A stretch of DNA of 64,000 nucleotides from Phycicoccus flavus (GCF_004025965.2 NZ_SAYU02000010.1:1-64000), one strand, 5' to 3'; positions 36,499-46,970 are shown, counted from the stretch's first letter. Numbers and translations: made by a program. Notes: a model not told the origin generated them from the sequence alone.

Positions 36499-37812
36499 GT
36501 GCTCACCGCTTTCGGCCGCGCGTTCCGGACGCCGGACCTGCGCAGGAAGCTGCTCTTCACGCTGTTCATCATCGTGATCTTTCGGCTGGGCTCGCACGTG
36601 CCGACCCCGGGCGTCAGCTACCCGCTGATCCAGCGGTGCATCGACGGCGCGGACAACAGCAACCAGCTGCTCGGGCTCATCAACCTCTTCAGCGGCGGCG
36701 CGCTGCTGCAGCTGTCGATCTTCGCGCTCGGGATCATGCCGTACATCACGGCGAGCATCATCGTGCAGCTCCTCACCGTCGTCATCCCGCGGTTCGAGGC
36801 CCTGAAGAAGGAGGGGCAGGCCGGTCAGGCGAAGATGACGCAGTACACGCGCTACCTGACCATCGGGCTCGCCGTCCTGCAGAGCTCGACGCTCATCACC
36901 TTCGCCCAGAACCCGGCGACGCTGTTCAACAACCCGTCGTGCACGAACATCCTCACCGACGACTCCATCGTCACCGTCCTCATCATGGTGCTGACGATGA
37001 CCGCCGGCACCGGCATGATCATGTGGCTCGGCGAGCTCATCACCGACAAGGGCGTCGGCAACGGGATGTCGCTCCTGATCTTCACCTCGATCGCTGCCCA
37101 GTTCCCGGTCTCCCTCTGGGGCATCCAGCAGCGCTCGGGCTGGGGCATCTTCCTCGCCGTCATCCTCCTCGGCTTCGTCGTCATCGCCCTCGTCGTCTTC
37201 GTCGAGCAGAGCCAGCGCCGCATCCCGGTGCAGTACGCGAAGCGGATGGTCGGGCGCCGGGTCTACGGCGGCACCTCGACGTACATCCCGCTCAAGGTCA
37301 ACATGGCCGGCGTCATCCCCGTGATCTTCGCCAGCTCGCTGCTGACCCTGCCGACGCTGCTCGCGCAGTTCAACCAGAGCTCGACCGGCGTCAACTCCGG
37401 GTGGGTGGACTGGATCAACGCCCACCTCGTGCGCGGGGACCACCCGTACTACATGGCGCTCTACACCGCGCTCATCCTCTTCTTCACGTTCTTCTACGTG
37501 AGCATCACGTTCAACCCCACCGAGGTCGCCGACAACATGAAGAAGTACGGCGGCTTCATCCCGGGTATCCGGGCCGGGCGACCCACGGCCGAGTACCTGC
37601 AGTACGTCCTCACCCGGATCACCGTGCCGGGCGCGATCTACCTCGCGCTCATCTCCCTCCTCCCGCTCATCGCGCTGGTCCTCATCGAGGCCAACCAGAA
37701 CTTCCCCTTCGGCGGCACCTCGATCCTCATCATCGTCGGTGTCGGCCTGGAGACGGTGAAGCAGATCGAGGCCCAGCTGCAGCAGCGTCACTACGAAGGG
37801 TTCCTCCGTTGA
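36499..37812 (+). CDS. secY: Preprotein translocase subunit SecY
   Basis: 437-residue channel protein of the Sec translocon with ten membrane helices. Seen: [20 protein letters not shown] at the start, the plug/helix 2 region with [20 protein letters not shown] then [55 protein letters not shown], and the C-terminal [20 protein letters not shown] loop. GTG 36499 with GGAGG five bases upstream and family alignment fix the start. Partner of SecE at 2977. Confidence 0.97.
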   Translation: MLTAFGRAFRTPDLRRKLLFTLFIIVIFRLGSHVPTPGVSYPLIQRCIDGADNSNQLLGLINLFSGGALLQLSIFALGIMPYITASIIVQLLTVVIPRFEALKKEGQAGQAKMTQYTRYLTIGLAVLQSSTLITFAQNPATLFNNPSCTNILTDDSIVTVLIMVLTMTAGTGMIMWLGELITDKGVGNGMSLLIFTSIAAQFPVSLWGIQQRSGWGIFLAVILLGFVVIALVVFVEQSQRRIPVQYAKRMVGRRVYGGTSTYIPLKVNMAGVIPVIFASSLLTLPTLLAQFNQSSTGVNSGWVDWINAHLVRGDHPYYMALYTALILFFTFFYVSITFNPTEVADNMKKYGGFIPGIRAGRPTAEYLQYVLTRITVPGAIYLALISLLPLIALVLIEANQNFPFGGTSILIIVGVGLETVKQIEAQLQQRHYEGFLR

Positions 37813-37858
37813 CGACTCCGCTCCCGCCCCGTCCCGCCCGTCGCGGAGGTGCCGCCTG

Positions 37859-38419
37859 ATGCGTCTCATCATCCTCGGCCCGCCCGGGGCGGGTAAGGGC
37901 ACGCAGGCCTCGCGGATCGCCGAGCACTACGGCATCCCCGCGATCTCCACCGGCGACATCTTCCGCGCCAACATCAAGGACGAGACCGACCTGGGCAAGC
38001 AGGTCAAGGAGATCCTCTCCAGCGGCGGCTACGTCTCGGACGACATCACGAACGCGATCGTCGCCGACCGCCTCGCGCAGGACGACTGCGAGCCCGGGTT
38101 CCTCCTGGACGGCTACCCGCGCACCCTCGCGCAGGTCGACGCCCTCGACGCCGTACTCGCCGGACAGGGCCACGCCCTGGACCGGGTGCTCGAGCTCGTC
38201 GTCGACGACGAGGTCGTCGTCGACCGGCTCATGAAGCGCGCGGAGACCGAGGGGCGCGAGGACGACACCGAGGAGGTCGTCCGCGAGCGGATGGCCATCT
38301 ATCACCGCGAGACCCGGCCGCTGTCGGACACCTACCGCGAGCGGGGGCTCCTCGTCGACGTCGACGGCGACGGCCCGGTGGACGAGGTCTTCGGGCGGAT
38401 CACCACCGCCCTGGGCTGA
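37859..38419 (+). CDS. adk: Adenylate kinase
   Basis: 186-residue enzyme, ATP + AMP to 2 ADP. Seen: [20 protein letters not shown] (P-loop), [29 protein letters not shown], and the short LID ([20 protein letters not shown]) without zinc cysteines, the form usual in Actinobacteria. ATG with GGAGGTG upstream. Follows secY as in many bacteria. Confidence 0.97.
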   Translation: MRLIILGPPGAGKGTQASRIAEHYGIPAISTGDIFRANIKDETDLGKQVKEILSSGGYVSDDITNAIVADRLAQDDCEPGFLLDGYPRTLAQVDALDAVLAGQGHALDRVLELVVDDEVVVDRLMKRAETEGREDDTEEVVRERMAIYHRETRPLSDTYRERGLLVDVDGDGPVDEVFGRITTALG

Positions 38420-38425
38420 GCCCGC

Positions 38426-39133
38426 TCAGGCGTCGCCCGCCGGCGGCCGGCGCGCCACGTAGACGGTGTTCGCGGCCTCGCCCCCGGCGAGGTGGTTGCG
38501 GAAGGTCACGACGTGGGCCTCGGCGGGCCCGAGGGCCGCACCGAGCAGGTCGACGACGTCCGGCTCCGGCGGCTCGTCCGACCACAGCGCGAAGACCCCG
38601 CCCGGCGTGAGCAGGTCGGCGAGGCGGGCCAGGCCCGGGGCCGTGTACAGGTCGGCGTGGTCCGGGCGCAGCAGCCAGTCGGGGGCGTGGTCGATGTCGA
38701 GCAGCACGGCGTCGTAGCGCCCGTCGCCCCGCCCCGTGCGCACGAGGTCGAAGAAGTCGTCGAGCACGAGGGCGACCCGTGGGTCGGCGGCGAGCCCCCG
38801 GGTGTCCTCGAACAGGTCGCGCTCGTGCCACGAGACCACCGGGGCCAGCGCCTCGACCACGGTGAGGCTCGTGACCCGGGGGTCCTCCAGGGCGGCGCGG
38901 GCGGTGTAGCCGAGCCCGAGGCCGCCGACGAGCACCCGCAGGGAGTCCCCGTCGTGCGCGGCCAGGCCGATCCGGGCCAGCTCCTCCTCGCCGACGGTGA
39001 ACTGGCTGGACATGAGGTAGTCCTCGCCGAGCCGCACCTCGTGGACGAGGCGCCGAGTCACCGGGTCGGTGCGGCGGCGCAGGGTGACCGTGCCCCAGTC
39101 GGTGTCCGCCCGGTCCAGCTCCTCGATCCTCAT
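38426..39133 (-). CDS. Spermidine synthase-like SAM-fold protein (second copy)
   Basis: 235 residues. The Rossmann core matches the protein at 16332-17015: [40 protein letters not shown], and YDAVLLDIDHAPDWLLRPDH; the shared active-site segment here is DIDHAP. A Gly-rich C-terminal strand is HVVTFRNHLAGGEAANTVYV. Reaction uncertain: polyamine aminopropyl transfer or methylation. It is on the reverse strand between adk and map, which are neighbours in most bacteria, and its stop is 6 bases from the adk stop. Confidence 0.75.
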   Translation of the reverse strand: MRIEELDRADTDWGTVTLRRRTDPVTRRLVHEVRLGEDYLMSSQFTVGEEELARIGLAAHDGDSLRVLVGGLGLGYTARAALEDPRVTSLTVVEALAPVVSWHERDLFEDTRGLAADPRVALVLDDFFDLVRTGRGDGRYDAVLLDIDHAPDWLLRPDHADLYTAPGLARLADLLTPGGVFALWSDEPPEPDVVDLLGAALGPAEAHVVTFRNHLAGGEAANTVYVARRPPAGDA

Positions 39134-39189
39134 CCGGCGAGGCTAGCCCGCGCCCCGACGGCCCCGGGGGAGCGGCGCCGGCCGGCGGG

Positions 39190-39202
39190 TATCGTGCGCG
39201 CC
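39190..39202 (+). promoter_or_regulatory. -10 element of a possibly leaderless map transcript
   Basis: TATCGT (39190-39195) lies seven bases before the map ATG at 39203. Transcription would start at or next to the start codon. No ribosome-binding site is present. Confidence 0.4.
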
Positions 39203-40057
39203 ATGGGACTGTTCACGCGTGACCGCTGCGAGGGCAAGACGGCCGTGCAGCTGGCCGGCATGCGCACCGCCGGGCTGCTCGTCGGCCGGACGCTCGCGCT
39301 GCTCGCCGACGCGGTGCGCCCCGGCATGACGACCCTCGAGCTCGACACCCTGGCCGAGACCCACATCCGCGACCACGGCGGCGTCCCGAACTTCCAGCTC
39401 GTGCCCGGCTACCGGCACACCCTGTGCACGTCGGTCAACGACGAGATCGTCCACGGCATCCCGGGCAGCCGGGTCCTCCAGGAGGGCGACCTGCTCTCGA
39501 TCGACTGCGGCGCCCAGGTCGGCCGGTGGAACGGCGACGCGGCGATCAGCCTCGTCGTCGGCGGCCGGGAGCACGGCCGCCCCGAGGACCTCGAGCTCGT
39601 CGACGACACCGAGGCCTCGCTGTGGGCCGGCATCGGCGCCCTGCGCACCGGCGGCGCGCTCTACGACGTCGGCGCGGCGGTCGAGGACTCGCTCACCGCG
39701 TCCGGGTCCCGCCGCGGGCGGCAGTACGGCATCGTCGAGGACTACGTCGGCCACGGCATCGGCACCTCGATGCACATGGACCCGCAGGTCCCGAACTACC
39801 GGGTGTCCGGGCGCAGCCCGAGGGTCGTCGACGGCACGACGATCTGCATCGAGCCGATGGTCACCCTCGGCGACCAGGACAACACCGTGCTGGACGACGA
39901 CTGGACCATCGTCACCAAGGACGGCTCGCGGGCCGCGCACTGGGAGCACTCGGTGGCGGTCACCGACGCCGGGCTGCACGTCCTCACGGCGCTCGACGGC
40001 GGGGCCGAGCGGCTGGGGGCGATGGGGCTCCCCTTCGCCGCCATCGACCCCGCGTAG
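39203..40057 (+). CDS. map: Methionine aminopeptidase, type I
   Basis: 284-residue dinuclear metalloenzyme that removes the N-terminal Met from nascent proteins. Metal ligands are visible in SIDCGAQVGRWNGDAAISLV (two Asp), YVGHGIGTSMHMDPQVPNY (His), TICIEPMVTLG (Glu) and HWEHSVAVTD (Glu). Start ATG with MGLFTRDRCEGKTAVQLAGM. No SD sequence; likely leaderless. Normally followed by infA, here by the mut operon. Confidence 0.96.
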   Translation: MGLFTRDRCEGKTAVQLAGMRTAGLLVGRTLALLADAVRPGMTTLELDTLAETHIRDHGGVPNFQLVPGYRHTLCTSVNDEIVHGIPGSRVLQEGDLLSIDCGAQVGRWNGDAAISLVVGGREHGRPEDLELVDDTEASLWAGIGALRTGGALYDVGAAVEDSLTASGSRRGRQYGIVEDYVGHGIGTSMHMDPQVPNYRVSGRSPRVVDGTTICIEPMVTLGDQDNTVLDDDWTIVTKDGSRAAHWEHSVAVTDAGLHVLTALDGGAERLGAMGLPFAAIDPA

Positions 40058-40152
40058 GCCCGGCGCCGCGGCGGGTGACCCATCTCTCGCCGGCGTCCGC
40101 ACCGGGCGTGGCTAGGGTGACAGGCGGACACCACGCCGACGAGGAGGCTGCG

Positions 40153-42036
40153 ATGACGCGCTCGCCCGACGGAGGGCTCCTCGCCCTCGCCGACGGCTTC
40201 GAGCCCCGCACCCGGGCCGACTGGCAGCGTCTCGTCGCGGAGGTCCTCGACCGCCGGCGGACCGACGACGGGCACACCGCGCCGGAGGACGCCGAGCGGG
40301 CCCTCGTCACCGCCCTCGACGGTGGCCTGACGACCGACGGCCTCTACCTGCGCACCGACCGCGCCCTCGGCCGGCCCGGCGCCATGCCCTTCGTGCGCGG
40401 GCGGGTCGTGCGCGACGGCGCGGCGCCGTGGGACGTCCGGGCGCTGCACGACGACCCCGACGCCGCCCGCAGCCGTGCGCACGTCCTCGACGACCTCGAG
40501 CACGGCGTGACCTCGGTCTGGGTGCACGTGGGGGAGGACGGCGTGGCCGCCGCCGACCTGCCCGAGGTGCTCGCCGACGTCCGGCTCGACCTCGCACCAG
40601 TGCACGTGTCGTCCGTCACCGACCAGCCGGGTGCGGCCCGGGCCCTGCTGGACCACGTCGGGGACGCCCCGAGCGCCGGCGGCGGGCTCGGGCTGGACCC
40701 GCTCGGCGCCGCGTTGCGCACCGGCGCCGCCCCCGACCTCGACCCGCTCGCCGACCTGGCCCGCGCACTGGACGGGCGGACGGGGTGGAGCGCGCTCACC
40801 GTCGACGCGCGCGTCCTGCACGACGCCGGGGCCGCCGAGGTCGACGCCCTCGCGGCCGGTGTCGCCACCGCCGCCGTCTACGTCCGGCACCTGGCGGACG
40901 CCGGACTGGACCTCGCGCGGGCGTTCACGCTCGTCGACCTGCGGCTGCCGGCGACCGCCGACCAGTTCCTCACCGCCGCCGTGCTGCGGGCCGCGCGCCG
41001 GCTCTGGGCGCGCGTGGGCGAGGTCGCGGGCGTCCCGGAGGAGGTCCGCGGGCTGCGGACCCACGCCGTGACGAGCCTGCGGATGGCGACCCGCGAGGAC
41101 CCGTTCGTCAACGTCCTGCGCAGCACCCTGGCCGTCATGGGCGCCTCGGTCGGGGGCGCCGACGCCGTCACCGTCCTGCCGCACGACACCGTGGCGGGCC
41201 TGCCCGAGCGGTTCTCGCGCCGGCTGGCCCGCAACACCCAGATCCTCCTGGCCGCCGAGTCCAACGTCGGTCGGGTCACCGACCCCGGCGGCGGGTCCTG
41301 GTACCTCGAGACCCTCACCGACGACGTCGCCCGCCGGGCCTGGGCCCGGGTGCAGGAGGTCGAGCGGGCCGGTGGGGCCCTCGCGGCCGCCGGCGACGGG
41401 GTGTTCCACCGCTGGGCCGAGGACGCGCGCTCGGACCGCGACCGGCTGCTCGCCACCCGGGCCCGCCCCCTCACCGGCGTCTCGATGTTCCCGAACCTCC
41501 AGGACACCGCCGCCCCGCGCCGCCCCCGGCGGGAGCCGCGGACCGGCGACGGCGCGCTCGTGCCGCACCGCGACGCCGCCGCCTACGAGGCGCTGCGCGA
41601 CCGGGCCCGGGCCCTCGACCACCCGGTCGTCACCGTCCGCACCCTCGGCGAGCAGCGCGACTCCGGCCCGCGCCAGGGCTTCGTGCTCAACCTGCTCGCG
41701 GCGGGCGGGATCGCGGCCACCGAGGACCCCACCCCCGTCGCGGTCCTCGCCTCGAGCGGCCGGCAGTACGCCGAGCACGGCCGCGCCGCCGTCCAGGAGT
41801 TGCGGGCGGCCGGCGCGAGGCACGTCCTCGTCGCGGGTCGGGCCACCGAGCTGGGCGAGGCCGCGGACGCCGTCGACGGCGAGGTCCACGACGGCATGGA
41901 CGTCGTCGCCCTCCTCGGCGGGCTGCTCGACCGCCTCGGCGCCCCGGCGGACGGACCGGAGCCGGCCGCCCCCGACCCCGCCGAGACGGCCGTCCCCGGC
42001 GGGACGGACGGCGCCGGCGAGGAGGACCCGCGATGA
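40153..42036 (+). CDS. mutA: Methylmalonyl-CoA mutase small (beta) subunit
   Basis: 627-residue non-catalytic partner of the B12-dependent mutase. It has a TIM-barrel-like N-terminal domain ([60 protein letters not shown]) and a C-terminal flavodoxin-like domain that lacks the DxHxxG cobalamin-binding motif. ATG with GAGGAGGCTGCG upstream. Overlaps mutB by ATGA. Together with mutB and meaB it converts methylmalonyl-CoA to succinyl-CoA. Confidence 0.95.
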   Translation: MTRSPDGGLLALADGFEPRTRADWQRLVAEVLDRRRTDDGHTAPEDAERALVTALDGGLTTDGLYLRTDRALGRPGAMPFVRGRVVRDGAAPWDVRALHDDPDAARSRAHVLDDLEHGVTSVWVHVGEDGVAAADLPEVLADVRLDLAPVHVSSVTDQPGAARALLDHVGDAPSAGGGLGLDPLGAALRTGAAPDLDPLADLARALDGRTGWSALTVDARVLHDAGAAEVDALAAGVATAAVYVRHLADAGLDLARAFTLVDLRLPATADQFLTAAVLRAARRLWARVGEVAGVPEEVRGLRTHAVTSLRMATREDPFVNVLRSTLAVMGASVGGADAVTVLPHDTVAGLPERFSRRLARNTQILLAAESNVGRVTDPGGGSWYLETLTDDVARRAWARVQEVERAGGALAAAGDGVFHRWAEDARSDRDRLLATRARPLTGVSMFPNLQDTAAPRRPRREPRTGDGALVPHRDAAAYEALRDRARALDHPVVTVRTLGEQRDSGPRQGFVLNLLAAGGIAATEDPTPVAVLASSGRQYAEHGRAAVQELRAAGARHVLVAGRATELGEAADAVDGEVHDGMDVVALLGGLLDRLGAPADGPEPAAPDPAETAVPGGTDGAGEEDPR

Positions 42037-44192
42037 GCGGCGTGCCCGACCTGTCGGACGTCGACCTCGGCGACGCCGCCCCGGCGCCCCCACCCGAGCA
42101 CGCCGAGCGCCCCGCGCCGTGGCTCACCCCCGAGCAGATCCCGGTGGACGCCGTCCACACCGAGGCCGACCTCGAGGGCCTGGACTTCCTCGACACCGTG
42201 CCCGGTGCGCCGCCGTACCTGCGCGGGCCGTACCCGACGATGTACACCACCCAGCCGTGGACCATCCGCCAGTACGCCGGCTTCAGCACGGCCGAGGAGT
42301 CCAACGCCTTCTACCGTCGCAACCTCGCGGCCGGGCAGAAGGGCCTGTCGGTGGCCTTCGACCTCGCGACCCACCGCGGCTACGACTCCGACCACCCGCG
42401 CGTCGCCGGCGACGTCGGGATGGCCGGGGTGGCCATCGACTCCATCGCCGACATGCGCGTCCTCTTCGACGGCATCCCGCTGGACCGGATGTCGGTGTCG
42501 ATGACGATGAACGGCGCCGTCGTGCCCGTGCTCGCGCTCTACGTCGTCGCGGCCGAGGAGCAGGGGGTGAGCCCGGACCGCCTCACGGGGACCATCCAGA
42601 ACGACATCCTCAAGGAGTTCATGGTCCGCAACACCTACATCTACCCGCCCGAGCCCTCGATGCGGATCATCAGCGACATCTTCGCCTACACGAGCCAGGA
42701 GATGCCGCGCTTCAACTCCATCTCCATCTCCGGCTACCACATGCAGGAGGCCGGGGCGACGCAGGACCTCGAGCTCGCCTACACCCTCGCCGACGGCGTC
42801 GAGTACATCCGGGCGGGCAAGGCCGTCGGCCTGGACGTCGACCGCTTCGCCCCCCGGCTGTCGTTCTTCTGGGCCGTCGGGATGAACTTCTACATGGAGG
42901 TCGCGAAGCTGCGCGCGGCCCGGCTGCTGTGGGCGCGGCTCGTGCGCGACCAGGGCGGCACCCACCCGAAGTCGCTGTCGCTGCGCACGCACTGCCAGAC
43001 CTCCGGCTGGTCCCTCACCGCGCAGGACGTCTTCAACAACGTCGTGCGCACCTGCGTCGAGGCGATGGCCGCCACCCAGGGCCACACCCAGAGCCTGCAC
43101 ACCAACGCCCTCGACGAGGCCATCGCGCTCCCGACGGACTTCTCGGCCCGGATCGCCCGCAACACCCAGCTGGTCCTCCAGCACGAGTCGGGGACGACGC
43201 GGACCATCGACCCGTGGGGCGGGTCGGCGTTCGTCGAACGGCTCACCCACGACCTCGCCCGCCGGGCCTGGCAGCACATCGAGGAGGTCGAGGCGGCCGG
43301 CGGCATGGCCAGCGCCATCGGGGCCGGCATCCCCAAGATGCGCATCGAGGAGGCCGCCGCCCGCACCCAGGCCCGGATCGACGCCGGCCTGCAGTCGGTC
43401 ATCGGCGTCAACACCTACCCGGTCGACGAGGACGAGCCCATCGAGGTGCTGAAGGTCGCGGGCGACGAGGTGCGCCGCGGCCAGGTCGCCCGGCTGGAGC
43501 GGCTGCGGGCCGAGCGCGACGAGGAGGCCTGCCGGGCCGCGCTGGCGCGGATGACCGAGGCCGCCCGGGCGGGGTCGGACGGCTCGCTCGGGACCAACCT
43601 GCTGGCGCTCGCCGTCGACGCCGCCCGGGCGCAGGCGACCGTGGGGGAGATGTCGGCCGCCATGGAGGAGGCCTTCGGCCGCTACACCGCCCAGATCCGT
43701 ACGATCGGGGGCGTGTACGGCGCCGAGGCGGGGGAGGACGAGGCGGTCCGCGAGGCGCAGGCCGCGGTCGAGGCGTTCGAGGAGGCCGAGGGGCGGCGTC
43801 CGCGCATCCTCGTCGCGAAGATGGGCCAGGACGGGCACGACCGCGGGCAGAAGGTCATCGCCACCGCCTTCGCCGACCTCGGCTTCGACGTCGACGTCGG
43901 CCCGCTGTTCCAGACCCCCGAGGAGGTGGCCCGGCAGGCGGTGGAGGCCGACGTCCACGTCGTCGGGGTCAGCTCGCTGGCGGCGGGCCACCTCACCCTC
44001 GTCCCCGCCCTCCGGCAGGCGCTGGACGACCTCGGCCGCGAGGACCTCGTCATCGTCGTCGGCGGCGTCATCCCCGACCAGGACCACGACGCGCTGCGGG
44101 CGGCCGGCGCGGACGCGATCTACCCTCCCGGCACGGTCATCAGCCGGGCGGCCCTCGCCCTCGTCGCCGACCTGCGCGAGCGGCTCGGGTGA
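42033..44192 (+). CDS. mutB: Methylmalonyl-CoA mutase large (alpha) subunit
   Basis: 719-residue catalytic subunit. Seen: [20 protein letters not shown] (substrate tyrosine region), [40 protein letters not shown], the C-terminal B12-binding domain with [20 protein letters not shown] (lower ligand in D600-x-H602-x-x-G), [10 protein letters not shown] and [12 protein letters not shown] overlaps the mutA stop and its stop overlaps meaB as GTGA, so all three are coupled. Confidence 0.98.
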   Translation: MSGVPDLSDVDLGDAAPAPPPEHAERPAPWLTPEQIPVDAVHTEADLEGLDFLDTVPGAPPYLRGPYPTMYTTQPWTIRQYAGFSTAEESNAFYRRNLAAGQKGLSVAFDLATHRGYDSDHPRVAGDVGMAGVAIDSIADMRVLFDGIPLDRMSVSMTMNGAVVPVLALYVVAAEEQGVSPDRLTGTIQNDILKEFMVRNTYIYPPEPSMRIISDIFAYTSQEMPRFNSISISGYHMQEAGATQDLELAYTLADGVEYIRAGKAVGLDVDRFAPRLSFFWAVGMNFYMEVAKLRAARLLWARLVRDQGGTHPKSLSLRTHCQTSGWSLTAQDVFNNVVRTCVEAMAATQGHTQSLHTNALDEAIALPTDFSARIARNTQLVLQHESGTTRTIDPWGGSAFVERLTHDLARRAWQHIEEVEAAGGMASAIGAGIPKMRIEEAAARTQARIDAGLQSVIGVNTYPVDEDEPIEVLKVAGDEVRRGQVARLERLRAERDEEACRAALARMTEAARAGSDGSLGTNLLALAVDAARAQATVGEMSAAMEEAFGRYTAQIRTIGGVYGAEAGEDEAVREAQAAVEAFEEAEGRRPRILVAKMGQDGHDRGQKVIATAFADLGFDVDVGPLFQTPEEVARQAVEADVHVVGVSSLAAGHLTLVPALRQALDDLGREDLVIVVGGVIPDQDHDALRAAGADAIYPPGTVISRAALALVADLRERLG

Positions 44193-45205
44193 GGCCGGTC
44201 CCGACCTCGGACCTCGTCTCGGGGGTGCGCGACGGCTCGCGCCAGGCGGTCGCCCGGGCCATCACGCTGCTGGAGTCGCGCCGTCCCGACCACCGCGAGC
44301 AGGCCCGCGAGCTGCTGGCCGCCCTCGCCGACCGCACCGGTGGCGCCGTCCGGGTGGGGGTCTCCGGGGTGCCCGGCGCGGGGAAGTCGACCTTCGTCGA
44401 CGCCCTCGGCACCCGCCTGGTCGAGGCCGGGCACCGGGTGGCGGTCGTCGCCGTCGACCCCAGCTCGCGGCGCACCGGGGGCTCGATCCTCGGGGACCGC
44501 ACCCGGATGGCGCGGCTGGCGGCCAGCGACGACGCGTTCGTGCGCCCCAGCCCCGCCGGTCGCCACCTCGGCGGGGTGGCCCGGGCGACCCGGGAGTCGA
44601 TGCTCGTCCTCGAGGCCGCGGGCTTCGACGTCGTCGTCGTCGAGACCGTCGGGGTGGGCCAGAACGAGATCGCCGTGTCCGAGATGGTCGACACCTTCGT
44701 GCTGCTCACCCTGGCCCGGGCCGGCGACCAGCTCCAGGGCATCAAGCGCGGCATCCTCGAGCTCGCCGACGTCATCGCCGTGAACAAGGCCGACGGCGAT
44801 GGCGAGACCCCGGCCAAGGGCGCCGCCCGCGAGCTCGCCGGGGCGCTGCGGATCATGCTGCCGGGGGCGGACGTGCGCAGGCCGCCGGTCCTCACCTGCT
44901 CGGCGCTCACCGGGTCCGGGCTGGACGAGGTCTGGCAGGCGGTGCTCGACCACCGCGCGCACATCGAGGAGCACGGGTCGCTGGCCGCGCGGCGCGCCGG
45001 GCAGCAGGAGGACTGGATGTGGGCGATGGTCGACGCCGCCCTCGCCGACGGGGTCCGCGACTCCGCCGGCGTCCGGGCCGAGCGCGCGGACCTCGAGCGC
45101 GCCGTCCGTGAGGGGTCGCTGAGCGCGGTCGAGGCGTCGGCGCGGGTCCTCGCGCTCTACGCCGCCGACCTGCGGGCCGCGAGCGAGCACCCGCCGGAGG
45201 GCTGA
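44189..45205 (+). CDS. meaB: Methylmalonyl-CoA mutase-associated GTPase MeaB
   Basis: 338-residue G3E-type GTPase that protects and reloads the mutase with adenosylcobalamin. Seen: [20 protein letters not shown] (P-loop), [20 protein letters not shown] (switch region), [13 protein letters not shown], and [13 protein letters not shown] at 44189 overlaps the mutB stop (GTGA). The C-terminal helices are the dimerisation arm. Confidence 0.96.
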   Translation: MRPVPTSDLVSGVRDGSRQAVARAITLLESRRPDHREQARELLAALADRTGGAVRVGVSGVPGAGKSTFVDALGTRLVEAGHRVAVVAVDPSSRRTGGSILGDRTRMARLAASDDAFVRPSPAGRHLGGVARATRESMLVLEAAGFDVVVVETVGVGQNEIAVSEMVDTFVLLTLARAGDQLQGIKRGILELADVIAVNKADGDGETPAKGAARELAGALRIMLPGADVRRPPVLTCSALTGSGLDEVWQAVLDHRAHIEEHGSLAARRAGQQEDWMWAMVDAALADGVRDSAGVRAERADLERAVREGSLSAVEASARVLALYAADLRAASEHPPEG

Positions 45206-45207
45206 GC

Positions 45208-45229
45208 GCGGCGGCGCCGGCGCCGCCGC
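45208..45229 (+). terminator. Perfect palindrome after meaB
   Basis: A 22-base perfect inverted repeat made of GCGGCGGCGCC and its complement, starting 3 bases after the meaB stop. Probably ends the mut operon. Confidence 0.65.
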
Positions 45230-45278
45230 ACACCGGATCCGCGCGCTCCGTCGCAGCGGAACGCGGCGGACACCGTCC

Positions 45279-45337
45279 CAACGGCCGATGGCGCGGCGTC
45301 AACGGCCGATGTGCGCGGGTCCGAAGGGACCGATGTG
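45279..45337 (+). repeat. Triple CCGATG-containing repeat in the 45.2-45.5 kb gap
   Basis: AACGGCCGATGGCG, AACGGCCGATGTGCG and GGGACCGATGTG occur at about 21- and 24-base spacing, close to two helical turns. They lie about 200 bases before the secreted-protein gene and could bind a regulator. Apart from the palindrome at 45208 I see nothing else in this gap. Confidence 0.4.
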
Positions 45338-45531
45338 ACGGCGAGTGGCGTCCGGGCGTGTCGTCCCGTCGGAATCATCCATCCCAGCGACAACGACGAC
45401 GGTCCCGACCTCCGCATCAGGCGCATCCCCTGCACCACCTCTGCCTCTCGCCGCGGATCGAGGGACCGACCGGCTCGCCCCCGGTGCTCCGAGTCGCCAT
45501 TCCCTGCACCCATTCCTCAAGGAGCCCTGCC

Positions 45532-46212
45532 GTGCGTACCTCCACCATGTCCCGGGTGACCGCTGCCCTCGCAGCCTCGCTCGTCCTCCTCGCCGGCGCC
45601 GCCGGATCCGCCGAAGCCGCCAAGGGCGGCAACGGCGGCGGCGGCAAGGGCGGGGGCAAGCCCTCGTCCACCACCACCACCCTCACCGGCCCGGCCGCCA
45701 TCCAGGCCGCGCACGACGCCACCTGCCGCGTCGTCGTCGAGTACACCTCGTGCGCCTCGCTGACCGTGAAGATCGCCGACTTCGGCAACACCGGCTGGGC
45801 CGCCCAGTCCAGCCCGGCCACCGGCACCGTCACGTACAACAGCTACTACAAGACCGCCACCCAGGCCGACTGGAGCCACGTCGTCGCCCACGAGGTCGGC
45901 GGCCACGTCGACACCTGGAACGAGATCGTCGCCAAGGTCGGCGTCACCCAGGCCTGGACCGACTACTACGACGTGGACCGCTTCGCGCAGGGCTGGGCCA
46001 CGACCTCGTGGGGCACCCTCTCCACCGGCGCCCGGTCGTTCTCGACCTCCGACGCCAAGGAGGCCTTCCTCGACTGCGTCGGCCCGGTGGCCCACGGCTA
46101 CCGCGGAAACTACCTCTACACCTGGGGCCTCACGACGAGCACCCAGCAGAAGCGGTTCTGCACCGGCGTCGACACCGTGCTGAGCGCCGCCCTCACCTCC
46201 TCGCCGAGCTGA
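45532..46212 (+). CDS. Secreted protein with HEVGGH motif, putative metallopeptidase-like
   Basis: 226 residues. A signal peptide (TSTMSRVTAALAASLVLLAG, cleavage likely after AEA at about residue 29) is followed by a Gly/Lys-rich linker (AKGGNGGGGKGGGK). The mature domain has four Cys likely forming disulphides (DATCRVVVEYTSC, FLDCVG, KRFCTG). His120-Glu121-Val-Gly-Gly-His125 followed by VDTW resembles a zinc site, but the spacing is HExxxH, not HExxH. Third ligand unknown. GTG with CAAGGAGCC upstream. I recognise similar actinobacterial secreted proteins only as hypothetical. Confidence 0.7.
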   Translation: MRTSTMSRVTAALAASLVLLAGAAGSAEAAKGGNGGGGKGGGKPSSTTTTLTGPAAIQAAHDATCRVVVEYTSCASLTVKIADFGNTGWAAQSSPATGTVTYNSYYKTATQADWSHVVAHEVGGHVDTWNEIVAKVGVTQAWTDYYDVDRFAQGWATTSWGTLSTGARSFSTSDAKEAFLDCVGPVAHGYRGNYLYTWGLTTSTQQKRFCTGVDTVLSAALTSSPS

Positions 46213-46221
46213 CGAGGACCT

Positions 46222-46268
46222 GACGGGGCCCCCTGCACCCCGTCCCCGACGGGCCCCCTGCACCCGTC
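46222..46268 (+). repeat. Duplicated stem-loop after the secreted-protein gene
   Basis: GACGGGGCCCCCTGCACCCC plus GTC (46222-46244) and GACGGGCCCCCTGCACCCG plus TC (46248-46268) are near-identical and each can fold as GACGGG...CCCGTC. Tandem copies, 9 bases after the stop codon. Confidence 0.6.
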
Positions 46269-46272
46269 GACC

Positions 46273-46302
46273 GGGCCGGCCACGCACCCGCGTGGCCGGC
46301 CC
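46273..46302 (+). terminator. Terminator before infA
   Basis: GGGCCGGCCACGC (46273-46285), loop ACCC, GCGTGGCCGGCCC (46290-46302), followed by TTCGTC. A perfect 13-bp stem. Confidence 0.8.
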
Positions 46303-46318
46303 TTCGTCGCGTCCCCGC

Positions 46319-46352
46319 CGATTTCCGCTTCCGGCGCGTCCTGGCGTACCAT
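46319..46352 (+). promoter_or_regulatory. infA/alpha operon promoter with CGATTT box
   Basis: CGATTTCCGC (46319-46328) has the -35 region TTCCGC. After an 18-base spacer comes TACCAT (46347-46352). It shares CGATTT and the spacing with the rplJ, rpsL and rpsJ promoters. Confidence 0.5.
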
Positions 46353-46469
46353 CGAATGTCGGTCACGTGTGCGATCCGCATCGGGCAACCTCGCGGCAGC
46401 AGCACGGGACCGATTTCCATGGGCGGCCTCATGCATCGATGGGCCGCCCACCAAGCGGATTGAGAGGGT

Positions 46470-46691
46470 ATGGCCAAGAAGGACGGCGTCATCGAGATCG
46501 AGGGCACGATCGTCGAGGCTCTTCCGAACGCGATGTTCCGCGTGGAGCTGACGAACGGTCACAAGGTGCTCGCGCACATCTCCGGCAAGATGCGACAGCA
46601 CTACATCCGGATCCTCCCCGAGGACCGCGTGGTGGTGGAGCTGAGCCCGTACGACCTGACCCGCGGCCGCATCGTCTTCCGCTACCGCTGA
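46470..46691 (+). CDS. infA: Translation initiation factor IF-1
   Basis: 73-residue OB-fold protein that blocks the ribosomal A site during initiation. Seen: [69 protein letters not shown]. The leader of about 110 bases has no strong hairpin. First gene of the alpha segment. Confidence 0.98.
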   Translation: MAKKDGVIEIEGTIVEALPNAMFRVELTNGHKVLAHISGKMRQHYIRILPEDRVVVELSPYDLTRGRIVFRYR

Positions 46692-46722
46692 GACACCAGA
46701 CCGACGAGACAGCAAAGGCACC

Positions 46723-46836
46723 ATGAAGGTTCAGCCGAGCGTCAAGAAGATCTGTGACAAGTGCAAGGTGATCCGCCGCAACGGGCGGGTCATGGTGATC
46801 TGCGACAACCTGCGCCACAAGCAGCGCCAGGGCTGA
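46723..46836 (+). CDS. rpmJ: 50S ribosomal protein L36
   Basis: 37-residue zinc-binding protein: [20 protein letters not shown] then [17 protein letters not shown]. The zinc set C-x2-C...C...H is complete. ATG 31 bases after infA with CAAAGG upstream. Too short for most gene finders but unmistakable. Confidence 0.97.
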   Translation: MKVQPSVKKICDKCKVIRRNGRVMVICDNLRHKQRQG

Positions 46837-46970
46837 CCGGAGTCAGCCGCAGGACACCGCCCCGTCCGGGGCCGCACGGGTCACGGAGACTCGAGCAACG
46901 CAGCACAGAAGAAGCACGCAGTACCCGATCCCCGTCGAGCCACCTGTAGGAGGTGGGCGCGGGACGTCAC

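Noticed and set aside
40058-40152. Cobalamin riboswitch before mutA
   Set aside because: The gap is only 95 bases and holds no B12-box-like sequence or large fold; MutAB use B12 but this region is too short.
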